Source of the DNA: UBA5314 sp040217815
GTDB lineage: Bacteria; Bacillota; Syntrophomonadia; Syntrophomonadales; Syntrophomonadaceae
Direction of reading: 5' to 3'
Assembly: GCA_040217815.1 (NCBI GenBank)
Contig: JBEHWI010000001.1
Span: 1 to 64,000, forward strand
Length of the DNA: 64,000 bases
This document shows, in pieces, positions 25,348 to 34,135 of the stretch. A model generated the notes under the pieces. The model was given only the letters and a program-made list of their open reading frames with translations. It had not been told where the DNA came from and made no database searches. Numbering within the stretch: position 1 is the stretch's first letter; each line of letters starts with the position of its first letter. A program made the position numbers and the translations under genes.

Positions 25348-26802
25348 CTACAAAACTCTGTAATTGGGAGCTTCCTTGGTTATCGAAATATCATGTGGAT
25401 GGCTCTCAATCAGGCCCGCATTAGTAATTCTCACAAATTTGGTCCTGGTTTTCATATCGGCCAGGTTTCCTACCCCGCAGTAACCCATACCGGCTTTGAG
25501 ACCGCCCACCAACTGAAAGATAGTCTCTGATACATAACCTTTGTAAGGAACCCGCCCCTCAATGCCCTCGGGAACCAATTTGGCTGCACCTTCCTGAAAA
25601 TAACGGTCACTGCTGCCCTGCTGCATTGCATCTAAGGAACCCATACCGCGATAAACTTTGTAACTGCGCCCCTGAAGGATAACTACTTCCCCAGGGCTTT
25701 CTTCGGTGCCAGCCAGCAGGTTGCCCAGCATAACGACGTCGGCGCCCGCGGCAATAGCCTTGGCTATATCTCCTGAATACTTTACTCCACCGTCAGAGAT
25801 AATTGGTACTGCGTATTTACGGGCCACTTCTACACAGTCTATTACAGCGGTTATCTGAGGAACGCCAATACCAGCCACCACCCTGGTGGTGCAGATTGAG
25901 CCAGCCCCGATGCCCACTTTAACGGCGTCAGCTCCAGCTTTGATCAAGGCTTCGGTAGCTTCGCCGGTCGCCACGTTGCCGGCGATAAGTTCCAGGTTAG
26001 GAAAGCGTTGTTTGATGGCAGCCACCATATCAATGACATCCTGGTTGTGCCCATGGGCGGTGTCTACTACCAGAACATCCACGCCTGCCTTGATCAGGGC
26101 CTGGACCCGCTCAAAGGTATCATGGCCGACGCCTACCGCCGCTCCCACCAGCAACCGGCCCCGGCTATCCTTGGCTGAGTTCGGGTATTTGTAGGTCTTC
26201 TCAATATCTTTGATAGTGATAAGTCCCATTAATTTATTGGTTTCATCGACCAGGGGCAGTTTTTCAATCTTATGCTGGCGCAGGATTTCCATAGCATCGT
26301 CCATACTGGTTCCAACTGGAGCGGTTACCAGGCTGCGGCTGGTCATTACATTCTTGATCGGCTGGTCAAAGTTGGTTTCGAAGCGGATGTCCCGATTGGT
26401 TATTATACCAACCAGTTTACCCTCTTGGGTTACCGGAACCCCGGAAATGTGGTAGTGCTCCATAATATCAAGAGCATCTTTGATTTTATTATCCGGGGCC
26501 AGGGAAAAGGGATCGGTAATTACGCCATGTTCGCTGCGTTTTACCCGGTCCACCATGCGGGCTTGTTCTTCAATGGACATATTTTTGTGTATGATTCCTA
26601 TTCCGCCTTCGCGAGCTACCGCAATGGCCATACGCGTTTCGGTTACTGTATCCATTCCGGCACTCATTATGGGAATGCTAAGCTTAATGTTGCGGGTCAA
26701 CTGGGTAGTGACGTCCACATCTTTCGGTAGGATCTGAGAATGCCCGGGGACCAGGAGTACATCATCAAAAGTAAGCCCTTCCTTAGCAAATCTATCTGAC
26801 AT
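25348..26802 (-). CDS. guaB: IMP dehydrogenase
   Basis: A 484-residue enzyme that oxidises IMP to XMP with NAD+, the committed step to GMP. The barrel has 'GLTFDDVLLVPG' and 'SAGMDTVTE', a CBS pair is inserted at about 95-205 ('HGVITDPFSLAPDN' to 'LMGLITIKDIE'), and the active-site loop 'GIGAGSICTTR' holds the catalytic Cys. The flap has 'YRGMGSLDAM'. ATG 26802 follows AAAGGAGG. The promoter is listed at 26832-26860 and no purine riboswitch is recognised in front of it. Confidence 0.97.
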   Translation of the reverse strand: MSDRFAKEGLTFDDVLLVPGHSQILPKDVDVTTQLTRNIKLSIPIMSAGMDTVTETRMAIAVAREGGIGIIHKNMSIEEQARMVDRVKRSEHGVITDPFSLAPDNKIKDALDIMEHYHISGVPVTQEGKLVGIITNRDIRFETNFDQPIKNVMTSRSLVTAPVGTSMDDAMEILRQHKIEKLPLVDETNKLMGLITIKDIEKTYKYPNSAKDSRGRLLVGAAVGVGHDTFERVQALIKAGVDVLVVDTAHGHNQDVIDMVAAIKQRFPNLELIAGNVATGEATEALIKAGADAVKVGIGAGSICTTRVVAGIGVPQITAVIDCVEVARKYAVPIISDGGVKYSGDIAKAIAAGADVVMLGNLLAGTEESPGEVVILQGRSYKVYRGMGSLDAMQQGSSDRYFQEGAAKLVPEGIEGRVPYKGYVSETIFQLVGGLKAGMGYCGVGNLADMKTRTKFVRITNAGLIESHPHDISITKEAPNYRVL

Positions 26803-26831
26803 TGGATGTCCTCCTTTTATGAATTTAGACT

Positions 26832-26860
26832 ATATTAGCCCATTTAGCCCCCGTTTTCAA
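26832..26860 (-). promoter_or_regulatory. guaB promoter
   Basis: On the minus strand TTGAAA (26855-26860) and TAATAT (26832-26837), 17-base spacer, about 30 bases before the guaB start. Confidence 0.6.
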
Positions 26861-26895
26861 CCCGGTAACCCTATTTCTGAATCGGTATGCTTGAA

Positions 26896-27117
26896 TTAAT
26901 CACCTCCCATTACTGATGCCACCCCGTAATGCTGAAAGTGTTCCAATAAACTGGTTACGGTCTCTTCACTAACTTCAAAACGCTGCGCCATTGATGTCAC
27001 ACTTAAATCCTGTTTAAACGCAGTAATCAATTCGTCAAAATCAATTCCCGCCTCCCGACTCATCTCCTCCAGGGACGGAATGCGGCTCCAGGGAGGAAAA
27101 CGCCCTTTATCAACCAT
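26896..27117 (-). CDS. small helix-turn-helix protein
   Basis: A 73-residue protein with a C-terminal helix-turn-helix: 'ITAFKQDLSVTSMAQRFEVS' leading into 'EETVTSLLEHFQHYGV', ending in 'SVMGGD'. The N-terminal half ('FPPWSRIPSLEEMSREAGID') looks like a short adaptor. Similar small proteins are common in related anaerobes; their target is not known. ATG 27117 follows AAGGAA; a GTG at 27126 is also possible. It runs toward guaB and might be cotranscribed, but guaB has its own promoter. Confidence 0.75.
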   Translation of the reverse strand: MVDKGRFPPWSRIPSLEEMSREAGIDFDELITAFKQDLSVTSMAQRFEVSEETVTSLLEHFQHYGVASVMGGD

Positions 27118-27302
27118 ATTAAACACTTCCTTAAATAAGCGAGTGTATTTATTTTTCCCTGAGCTTGCTGGATTAATCAGTTTTCTACCCGCTTTATCGC
27201 TTCAATTGCCAAGCAATCAAGTTATGGTTTAAAAATTACGATATTTACTATGAAGATAGAATTATCTGTAAATTAAGGTTTATCCTTGGAAGGAGCAGTA
27301 TC
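27118..27302. other. intergenic, upstream of the repeat protein
   Basis: A very AT-rich stretch with no gene. TTGCCA (27208-27213) followed by TTTAAA at 16 bases is a weak promoter-like pair. AAGGAG (27290-27295) is the ribosome site of the repeat protein. Confidence 0.4.
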
Positions 27303-29900
27303 ATGAAAAATCCACTGAAAATATTAGCCTTAACAATAGCCCTGACCTTGGTACTTTTTCCGGCCACGCCCACCTTGGCCGCTGATCCATCAGATCCACC
27401 CGGGGTAAATCACATAATGGTTACCAACAACGCAGGGATGCCGGACACCGTAAAAGTGGTCAACCTGCAACCAGGAGACATTGTTAAAGTATTTACAGCA
27501 GATTTAAGCGGCAAGCTAGGCCAGGCAACCGCTATCTCACGGAGTGTTTCCATAAAAATACCGCAGATCGGCGAGAGTGATGGAATTATACAGGTAACTG
27601 TAACCAGTAGGGGAAAAACTGAAAGCAGCCCAACAGAAGTATCCTTTGTTGCGGAGCCTCAGTCAAATACCCCGGCGCCAGGCGATATCATTATAACCAA
27701 CAATGCAGGAAGGTCAGATACGGTAAAGGTGGTTAACCTGCTATCAGGGGATATTGTTAAGGTATACGACAAAGATATAAGCCAAATATTGGGGCAGGCC
27801 AAAGTGGCCACCGGCTCTTCCAGTACTATTATTAAGATAGCCCAGCTCAGCACGAATGCAGGTACAATAAAGGTAACTGTAACCAGTAAGGGCATGCGTG
27901 AAAGCGTTCCAACTGACGAGATACCATATGCCGCCGAAGTAAGCTCCAGTGCGCCCGATGCTGCTAATATAACTGTGGTAAACAATGCCGGCCAACCTGA
28001 TACGGTAACGGTGGCCGGGTTAAGCTCCGGCGCCGTTGTAAAGGTATACCCGGATAACATCTCTGCAATTCCGCTAGGTAAAGCGACTGTGCCCACCGGA
28101 GCACCAAGTATCACTATCCGCATAAACCAACTGGGTACCCTCGCCGGTTCCGTATTCGTTTCGGTTGCCAATCCCGGTCAAGCCGAAAGCGGTCGAACGG
28201 ATAAGGCCTACGAAGCAGAAGCCCAGTCCACAGCCCCAACACAAGACACTATAACGATTAACAACTATGCCGGGGCTTCAGATACGATAACCGTAACCGG
28301 TGCCGAAGGAGACCGGATAAAAGTTTATTCGGATGTCGGTTTAAACACCCTGTTGGGCCAGGCAACGATTGCCAAGGGAGCCACTTCCGCAACCGTAACT
28401 GTCACTCAATTGGGAGCAGCAGGCGGGGACGTATGGGTTACTATTAGCAGTACCGGTAAGGCCGAAAGTGATTCGACCCAGAAAGGCTTCGATCCTGAAG
28501 CCAAATCCACTGCTCCCGATGCTGGTGTCATAACTATTGTCAACAATGCCGGCTCCACAGATACAGTCACGGTTGAGGGGGCTGAAGGCGATGTGATAAA
28601 CGTCTATTCAGATCTGGGTTTGAACGGGCTTCTGGGGCAGGCTACAGTAGCCAAGGGCGCGACTACGGCTAAGGTTAGCATTGCCCAATTGGGTAAAGCG
28701 GCTGGGACTGTATATATAACATTGAGCAGTCCGGGCAAAGCCCAAAGTGATCAAACATCCAAAAACTATGATGCTGAACCTCAATCGGTTGCGCCCGATG
28801 CTGCCAATATTACTATTGTCAACAATGCCGGGACCTTGGACACCGTAAAGGTTACAGGCGCCGAAGGTGAACTAGTAAAAGTATATGCGAATGTCGGTTT
28901 GAGCACTTTGCTGGGACAGGCAACTATTGCCAAAGGCGCCACCAGTGCAACTATAAGCATTCGGCAGCTTCCCGAAAGCGGGGTTGTATATGTTACCATA
29001 ACCAGCACAGGCAAATGCGAGAGCAATGGAACTTTGAAGGCCTTCAGTGAGGAGATTGATTCACCCGCACCGGCCGCTGATGACGTTACTGTTACCAATA
29101 ACGCAGGCCTACCAGATACAGTAAAGGTCAATTATCTTGACCCTGGAGACACCGTAAAGGTCTATGCTACAACAACAGCTACCAGGGTTTGGGGTCAGGC
29201 AACAGTAGCCAAAGACGCTGACAGCGTGACCATAAACTTTGGCCAATTGGGTGGGGCTGGTGGCACTATATACGTTAGCCTCAGTAAAAGCGGAATGTTG
29301 GAAAGCGATCGGACGGCAAAGGTTTTTGCAGCGGAAACAAAGTCGTTAGCCCTAGATGCAGCCAACATTACGGTTGTCAATAATGCAGGCATTGCCAGCC
29401 AGGTTACAGTCTCTAATCTTCAGTCTGGTGATATTGTTTCAGTTTACGAAGACGCCAAACTGGCTACCTTACTTGGGCAGGCAACTGTTGCCAAAGACGC
29501 TACAACCGCCCAGGTAAGCGTTCAAGGCCTATCTTCTTCAGGAGGATCGATTTATGTAACGGTAACTGGAACCGGCCTCCTGGAAAGTGATGCAACTGAG
29601 AAGAGCTTTGGTGCCCAAACAGAGTCCGCTCTGCTTGATCCTGACAGCATCCTTATAATAAACAATACCGGAGCAGACCTGGTCATAGTCTACGGATTAG
29701 ATCCAGGAGATATGGTTAAAGTCTATCAGGATGCAGACTCTACCAAAGTAATTGGTTCAGCGACGGTCGCCTCCAAACAGAGCCAGGTTATTATAACTAT
29801 CTCACAACTGGGGGCTGACGGTGGAAGCGTTTTCCTCACCTATTCGGCATTCGGAAAACTGGAAGGTGACAGAGTTGAGAAAACTTTCGCTGCGGAATAA
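27303..29900 (+). CDS. exported protein of nine tandem ~93-residue repeats
   Basis: An 865-residue protein with a signal peptide (about 1-26, 'TPTLAA') and then nine consecutive repeats of 91-94 residues. Each has 'NNAG..DTV.V', then 'GD.VKVY', 'LGQATVA', a strand with 'I.QLG..GG.VYVT' and 'S.GK.ES..T', ending in 'AE..S.AP'. The pattern suggests beta-sandwich modules in a rod. There is no S-layer domain, LPxTG signal, membrane segment or catalytic motif, so the protein is either secreted or held by other surface proteins. I do not recognise the repeat family. ATG 27303 has AAGGAG in front. Isolated between guaB and the ylmC operon. Confidence 0.9.
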   Translation: MKNPLKILALTIALTLVLFPATPTLAADPSDPPGVNHIMVTNNAGMPDTVKVVNLQPGDIVKVFTADLSGKLGQATAISRSVSIKIPQIGESDGIIQVTVTSRGKTESSPTEVSFVAEPQSNTPAPGDIIITNNAGRSDTVKVVNLLSGDIVKVYDKDISQILGQAKVATGSSSTIIKIAQLSTNAGTIKVTVTSKGMRESVPTDEIPYAAEVSSSAPDAANITVVNNAGQPDTVTVAGLSSGAVVKVYPDNISAIPLGKATVPTGAPSITIRINQLGTLAGSVFVSVANPGQAESGRTDKAYEAEAQSTAPTQDTITINNYAGASDTITVTGAEGDRIKVYSDVGLNTLLGQATIAKGATSATVTVTQLGAAGGDVWVTISSTGKAESDSTQKGFDPEAKSTAPDAGVITIVNNAGSTDTVTVEGAEGDVINVYSDLGLNGLLGQATVAKGATTAKVSIAQLGKAAGTVYITLSSPGKAQSDQTSKNYDAEPQSVAPDAANITIVNNAGTLDTVKVTGAEGELVKVYANVGLSTLLGQATIAKGATSATISIRQLPESGVVYVTITSTGKCESNGTLKAFSEEIDSPAPAADDVTVTNNAGLPDTVKVNYLDPGDTVKVYATTTATRVWGQATVAKDADSVTINFGQLGGAGGTIYVSLSKSGMLESDRTAKVFAAETKSLALDAANITVVNNAGIASQVTVSNLQSGDIVSVYEDAKLATLLGQATVAKDATTAQVSVQGLSSSGGSIYVTVTGTGLLESDATEKSFGAQTESALLDPDSILIINNTGADLVIVYGLDPGDMVKVYQDADSTKVIGSATVASKQSQVIITISQLGADGGSVFLTYSAFGKLEGDRVEKTFAAE
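27384..29897 (+). repeat. nine protein-level tandem repeats in the exported protein
   Basis: The 'NNAG' marker recurs at residues 42, 133, 227, 321 and onward in nine copies. The copies are similar in protein (the ninth has NNTG) but differ at many synonymous sites, so they are old duplications kept by selection and not recent slippage. The first repeat and the ninth are the most divergent. Confidence 0.85.
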
Positions 29901-29922
29901 TATTGGCTTGATTATTTAAAAC

Positions 29923-29971
29923 AAAAGGGGAGAATGTGTTGCCCCATCAAGGAACACCTTCTCCCCCTTTT
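29923..29971. terminator. bidirectional terminator
   Basis: AAAAGGGGAGAA, TGTGTT and AACAC, TTCTCCCCCTTTT form a long interrupted hairpin with A- and T-rich ends between the repeat protein and the ylmC end of the large minus-strand block. Confidence 0.75.
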
Positions 29972-29989
29972 ATTGATTCACTATGCTCC

Positions 29990-30265
29990 TTAAATAGAGC
30001 TGTTCTTTAAACGCATATGATTTGAGTCCAGATCGACAACGATAACTTCACGCCCTACCTTTTTTACGGCCTCCCAGGGAATCACCATCTTCTGCCGGTC
30101 AGTCCAGAAGTTCAGGGCATTGCCCCGGTTGGGTAGTATAATCGAGATAATCTGCCCGCTTTCAGCATCAACCAGCATATCTGATTCACCGACCGTACCC
30201 ATCCTCATTCCATCGAAGATGTTGATCATCTCTTTGCCAGTCAGTTCGTAGAGACGCAAAGCCAT
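29990..30265 (-). CDS. YlmC/YmxH-family PRC-barrel sporulation protein
   Basis: A 91-residue small beta-barrel protein (PRC-barrel). The pattern 'RLYELTGKEMINIFDGMRMG' and 'DMLVDAESGQIISIILP' matches the YlmC/YmxH family, made in sporulation in Bacillus and of unclear function. ATG 30265 follows GAGAGGGGG, which is rather close; TTG 30256 is a weaker alternative. It sits 20 bases after dut and in the same order as in Bacillus (mlpA then ymxH). Confidence 0.8.
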   Translation of the reverse strand: MALRLYELTGKEMINIFDGMRMGTVGESDMLVDAESGQIISIILPNRGNALNFWTDRQKMVIPWEAVKKVGREVIVVDLDSNHMRLKNSSI

Positions 30266-30284
30266 CCCCCTCTCAAAAACGCCA

Positions 30285-30728
30285 TCAGCGTCCAGTATGA
30301 CCGAAGCCGCCCTCTCCCCGGATGGTTTCGTCCAGTGAATCAAGTTCACAGATCTGGGCACGGCATACCGGGGCCAGGATCATCTGGGCAATTCTCTCTC
30401 CTCGTTTTAATATATAATCTTTGTCCCCCAGATTTATTACTATAACTTTTATTTCTCCTCGGTAATCGCTGTCAATGGTGCCCGGTGTGTTTAGAAGGGT
30501 TATGCCATACTGCATGGCCAGGCCGCTGCGGGGTCTTACCTGGGCTTCAATACCAGGTGGCAGGGCTATCGCCAGTCCAGTTGGCACAAGGGCTCGGCCT
30601 CCAACGGGCAATAAAAGGTCCTCCTGGTTGGCGGCGTATAGATCCATACCAGCCGCTCCCGGAGTCATGTAGGCAGGCAGTGGCAGATCGGCACCATGCA
30701 GCCTTTTGATCGGCACTTTAATATCCAT
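30285..30728 (-). CDS. dut: dUTP diphosphatase
   Basis: A 147-residue trimeric dUTPase that splits dUTP to dUMP and pyrophosphate, keeping uracil out of DNA. The five motifs are visible in order: 'PGAAGMDLYA', 'RPRSGLA', 'NTPGTIDSDYRGEI', 'RGERIAQMIL' and C-terminal 'RGEGGFGHTG', where the usual Ser of GGFGSTG is His. ATG 30728 follows GAGGGAG at 8 bases. It is inserted between the M16 peptidase and ylmC. Confidence 0.93.
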   Translation of the reverse strand: MDIKVPIKRLHGADLPLPAYMTPGAAGMDLYAANQEDLLLPVGGRALVPTGLAIALPPGIEAQVRPRSGLAMQYGITLLNTPGTIDSDYRGEIKVIVINLGDKDYILKRGERIAQMILAPVCRAQICELDSLDETIRGEGGFGHTGR

Positions 30729-30748
30729 TCCCCATTCTCCCTCAAGAA

Positions 30749-32038
30749 TTATTTCGTAGTACTGGCCAGGGGTCTCCACCAGCGGCTGAACTCCTGCTCA
30801 ACACTGGGCAAAACTTCGGCCGAGCCAATCGCCGCCATAGACAGCTCCTGCTCAGCCAGCATCTTTTTAGCTAAATCCAGCACCATATTCTGCCGAACTG
30901 AAAAAATACGCTCAATGCTTTCCTCCAGGTCTACTACTTTACCATACATAAGCACCGATTTACCCAGACGGGTCATACGGTTGATCACGCTCTCCAAACC
31001 CAGGTACATACTGGATTTGATCAGGTGTTGAGTCCTTACAATTTCCTCACTGCTGACTCCCTGGCTTATAAAACGCTCCAGTTCTTTATGCAGCTCTTCA
31101 AAAAACCTTCCCACCTTATTGGGGCCTGTCCCCACAAAGACGGCAAAGGAACCGGTGTCACTGTAATTAGACGGCGCCGAGTATACGGCATAGGCCAGGC
31201 CTTGCTCTTCACGAATACTCTGGAAAAGTCGTGAACTGATCCCGCCCCCCAGAATGCTGTTCAAGACATTCAAGGTAAAGCGGCTTTCATCGTGATAAGA
31301 AAGGCCCGCCACCCCAAGACAGATCTGCACCTGTTCAGTTTCCTTATCCACCATTTGCATGAAAGGAACGTAAGGCTGCGGCTGTTCCAGCACAAAAGCA
31401 ACCTTCTCCCGGGAACGGCTGGCCAGGTAGGCATCTACTTTTTCCTTGATCCTCTCCGGGTCAACATTGCCGGCAATGGCTATGACCAGGTTGGAAGGTT
31501 GATAGCAATAGCGATAAAAAGAGTAGATCTCATCCCGGTCGAAGCTGGATACTGAATCAAGAGTGCCTAAAATCGGGCCGCCCATGCTGTTGCCCCGCCA
31601 CAACTGGCTCATAAATACATCGTGAATGAGTTCATCCGGAGCATCTTCATACATATTGATCTCTTCGCTTACAACATCCTTTTCGGTCGCAAAATCTTTA
31701 CCCGCAAAGCTTGAATTAAAAAGCATGTCAAAGACAATTTCCATGGCTCTATAGATATCCTCATCCAGGGTGCGCGCATAGAGGCAGGTGTATTCCTTGG
31801 AAGTAAAGGCATTAAGCTGTCCGCCCATACTTTCAAAGCTCTCAGCTATTTGCCGGGCGCTTCTATTTTCAGTGCCCTTGAACAGCATATGTTCAATAAA
31901 ATGACTGGCTCCGGCCAGGTGAGTTTCTTCGTGCCGGGAGCCTACTCCCACAAACAGCCCTATGGCAGCCGATTTGACATGGGGGATGGCCTCAACCACC
32001 AATCTTGCCTTGGAATCCAAATCCCAATACCTTATCAT
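30749..32038 (-). CDS. mlpA: M16 family zinc metallopeptidase
   Basis: A 429-residue peptidase of the pitrilysin family, YmxG/MlpA type. The inverted zinc motif is in 'ASHFIEHMLFKGT' (His-x-x-Glu-His) with a later Glu in 'VVSEEINMYED'. The second, inactive-type M16 half follows. In Bacillus MlpA lies next to pnp and ylxY, as here. Length fits the family (about 410). ATG 32038 follows TTGGAGGAATAGGG. No export signal, so cytosolic. Confidence 0.93.
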   Translation of the reverse strand: MIRYWDLDSKARLVVEAIPHVKSAAIGLFVGVGSRHEETHLAGASHFIEHMLFKGTENRSARQIAESFESMGGQLNAFTSKEYTCLYARTLDEDIYRAMEIVFDMLFNSSFAGKDFATEKDVVSEEINMYEDAPDELIHDVFMSQLWRGNSMGGPILGTLDSVSSFDRDEIYSFYRYCYQPSNLVIAIAGNVDPERIKEKVDAYLASRSREKVAFVLEQPQPYVPFMQMVDKETEQVQICLGVAGLSYHDESRFTLNVLNSILGGGISSRLFQSIREEQGLAYAVYSAPSNYSDTGSFAVFVGTGPNKVGRFFEELHKELERFISQGVSSEEIVRTQHLIKSSMYLGLESVINRMTRLGKSVLMYGKVVDLEESIERIFSVRQNMVLDLAKKMLAEQELSMAAIGSAEVLPSVEQEFSRWWRPLASTTK

Positions 32039-32069
32039 CCCTATTCCTCCAATAACAACATGCTTTATT

Positions 32070-33218
32070 CTATTCTTTGCCCGCCCTGATAATCCTTTTC
32101 CAGTTGATAAATTCCTGCCACAGTTGTTCATATAAAGAAGGCGGTTTTCTAATATCATTTCCTGCTATCAGGTTAACCCGTTTCAGGAGTTTTCCTCCAG
32201 AATATACTTCCAAATAGCCTACTTTATCCCCCTTGTTAACCCTGCTCAAGCCGGTAAAATGCAGCCTGGCCTTTTTTTCTATAACAGCCGCCCGAGTTCC
32301 CTGCCATACCTGCAATGCTTCTGCAGGGTAGACCGACAAAATAGCCGGTTCGTTTTCTGTTGTCACCAGGTCACCCCAGGCAACTGAATCGTCAACGATC
32401 TTTACATTCTGCATGCTTTTGAAGCCGTAGTCCAACAGGCGGGTGCAGTCTTTGGCCCGATCACCGGAACGAAGCACCACCGCGATCAATTCCCGGCCCT
32501 GGCGGCGGGCCGATCCGACCAGGCATTTGCCGGCCGCATCGGTTGTTCCGGTTTTTACTCCATTGGCCCCGGGATAGGTATCCAAAAGGCTATTGGTATT
32601 ATAGATTGTGTAAGGCTGAGAATACCCCGGGTGTTTAAAATCGGCTCGATTGGTGCCTACCATGTCGCGAAAGGTGCTCTGACCCATGGCATAGCAGCTT
32701 ATTACGGCCAGATCGTATGCAGTGCTGTAGGCTTCGTGAGCAGGCAATCCCGATGCATTTTCAAAACGGGTATGGAAGGCACCCAGGCAAAATGCCTTCA
32801 TAGTCATAAGGTGGCCAAAAAGCTGTTCATCTCCTGCTACATGTTCGGCCAGGACCACGGCAGCATCATTGGAAGATTTTATGAGGGCTGCTTTTAACAG
32901 TTCATCCACGCTGAGCTTCTGCCCGGCCTTAAGACCGATGGTATACTCAGCGGTTTGATCGGCATGTTGGCTTACCCGCGCAATTTCCCCGCTTTGACAG
33001 TATTCCAGGGCCAAAATGGCGGTCATAATCTTGGTAGTGCTGGCGACCGGCCGTGGTGAGTCGGCATTTTTCATCAGCAAGACCTGGCCGGAGCCGGCAT
33101 CCATCAGGCAGTAATAGGAACTGGAAATGTCCGGGGATACGGCAAAAACCGGCTTTTGGGTTGGGTCCTGGAAAAGAAGCAATATAGTTACGGCTAGGAT
33201 AAAAACCGCCTTGTTCAA
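32070..33218 (-). CDS. D-alanyl-D-alanine carboxypeptidase (DacF-like)
   Basis: A 382-residue class C-type low-mass PBP that trims the terminal D-Ala of peptidoglycan side chains. It has a signal peptide (1-26), the triad 'STTK' (SxxK), 'SSNDA' (SxN) and 'VKTGTT', then the PBP5-type C-terminal domain ('LHFTGLSRVNKGDKVGYLEV') and a basic amphipathic tail ('NWKRIIRAGKE') that would lie on the membrane. DacF/DacB types shape spore cortex or vegetative wall. TTG 33218 overlaps the ylxY stop, so the two are translationally coupled. Confidence 0.92.
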   Translation of the reverse strand: MNKAVFILAVTILLLFQDPTQKPVFAVSPDISSSYYCLMDAGSGQVLLMKNADSPRPVASTTKIMTAILALEYCQSGEIARVSQHADQTAEYTIGLKAGQKLSVDELLKAALIKSSNDAAVVLAEHVAGDEQLFGHLMTMKAFCLGAFHTRFENASGLPAHEAYSTAYDLAVISCYAMGQSTFRDMVGTNRADFKHPGYSQPYTIYNTNSLLDTYPGANGVKTGTTDAAGKCLVGSARRQGRELIAVVLRSGDRAKDCTRLLDYGFKSMQNVKIVDDSVAWGDLVTTENEPAILSVYPAEALQVWQGTRAAVIEKKARLHFTGLSRVNKGDKVGYLEVYSGGKLLKRVNLIAGNDIRKPPSLYEQLWQEFINWKRIIRAGKE

Positions 33219-33949
33219 TTGGGCGCCTCATTCGGCTTTTGTGCTACAATCTGTTCGATGGGCAGCATTTGAAAGCCCTCTTCTTGAAGCCGTTGAATTA
33301 GGGTTGGCAGTGCTTTTACGGTGGGTTCGGTAGGATGCATCAAAATAATGGAATCATTTTGCACCTTGTTCATAACCCGTTTTACTATCACGTCGGGGCT
33401 GGGCCGCTGCCAGTCAATGGTGTCAACCGTCCACATGACCAGATCATAGTCTATGCTGCTCACCCCCTGCATAATTTGGCGGTTTTGCTCGCCGTAGGGT
33501 GATGCAAAAAAGCTGGTGCGCTGGCCAATTATATCGTAAACAACCTCTTCCGCTTTTTTTATTTCGGCTGCAACTTGCACGGGTGACAACGCGGCAAAAT
33601 GCAAATGTTTGTAGCCATGGTTCTGAATGCTATGCCCTTGTGCAAATATATTTTGCAGCACTTCCGGATTCTTTTGGGCCCAGGAGCCGGTTACAAAGAA
33701 GGTGGCTTTGGCCCCTGCTTTATTCATTTCCTCCAGCATAATCGGAATATATTCCTCTCCCCAGTCCACGTTTATAGTGATGGCCACCGCTTTTTGCCCA
33801 CTGTTTCCCTGGTAAATGGGCTGATTGCTGATAGCGGCAGGCTCCGCTGGTTTGGGTTTTAGCTGATAATAGCCCACAATACCCCCCAGCACTACTAAAA
33901 AGGCCAGGGCGGCCAGCAGGCCGCGCCGCGGCAGGAAAACTGTCATCAT
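33215..33949 (-). CDS. polysaccharide deacetylase family protein (YlxY-like)
   Basis: A 244-residue membrane-anchored deacetylase: one N-terminal membrane segment (about 11-27) and a NodB-type domain with 'NVDWGEEYIP' (catalytic/metal Asp), 'HSIQNHGYKHLH' (metal His) and 'FFASPYGEQN', 'LMHPTEP'. It likely removes acetyl groups from peptidoglycan sugars or is an inactive relative. In Bacillus YlxY is encoded next to pnp, as here. ATG 33949 follows AAGGAGG. Overlaps the carboxypeptidase start by 4 bases. Confidence 0.9.
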   Translation of the reverse strand: MMTVFLPRRGLLAALAFLVVLGGIVGYYQLKPKPAEPAAISNQPIYQGNSGQKAVAITINVDWGEEYIPIMLEEMNKAGAKATFFVTGSWAQKNPEVLQNIFAQGHSIQNHGYKHLHFAALSPVQVAAEIKKAEEVVYDIIGQRTSFFASPYGEQNRQIMQGVSSIDYDLVMWTVDTIDWQRPSPDVIVKRVMNKVQNDSIILMHPTEPTVKALPTLIQRLQEEGFQMLPIEQIVAQKPNEAPN

Positions 33950-34079
33950 CCCGCTCCCTCCTTGGTAAATAGCTTGATTATCTGTTGGGGACTTTTCGAC
34001 ATCTCCTACATGTCTATTCGCGGGCCTAAAAGGCTATTCGTACTACTTTAAAACCATACATTTGGCTTAAAAATACAAA

Positions 34080-34101
34080 TAAACCGAGCCAGCTCGGTTT
34101 A
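34080..34101 (-). terminator. pnp terminator
   Basis: On the minus strand AAACCGAGC, loop TG, GCTCGGTTT, then ATTTGTATTTTT. It lies just after the pnp stop (34136) and separates pnp from the ylxY unit. Confidence 0.85.
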
Positions 34102-34135
34102 CTTGGATAGGTTTCTTTAGTTGGAATAAATAATT

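Noticed and set aside
27659..29392. Minus-strand frames over the repeat protein
   Set aside because: They are antisense shadows, open because of the regular codon pattern of the repeats.
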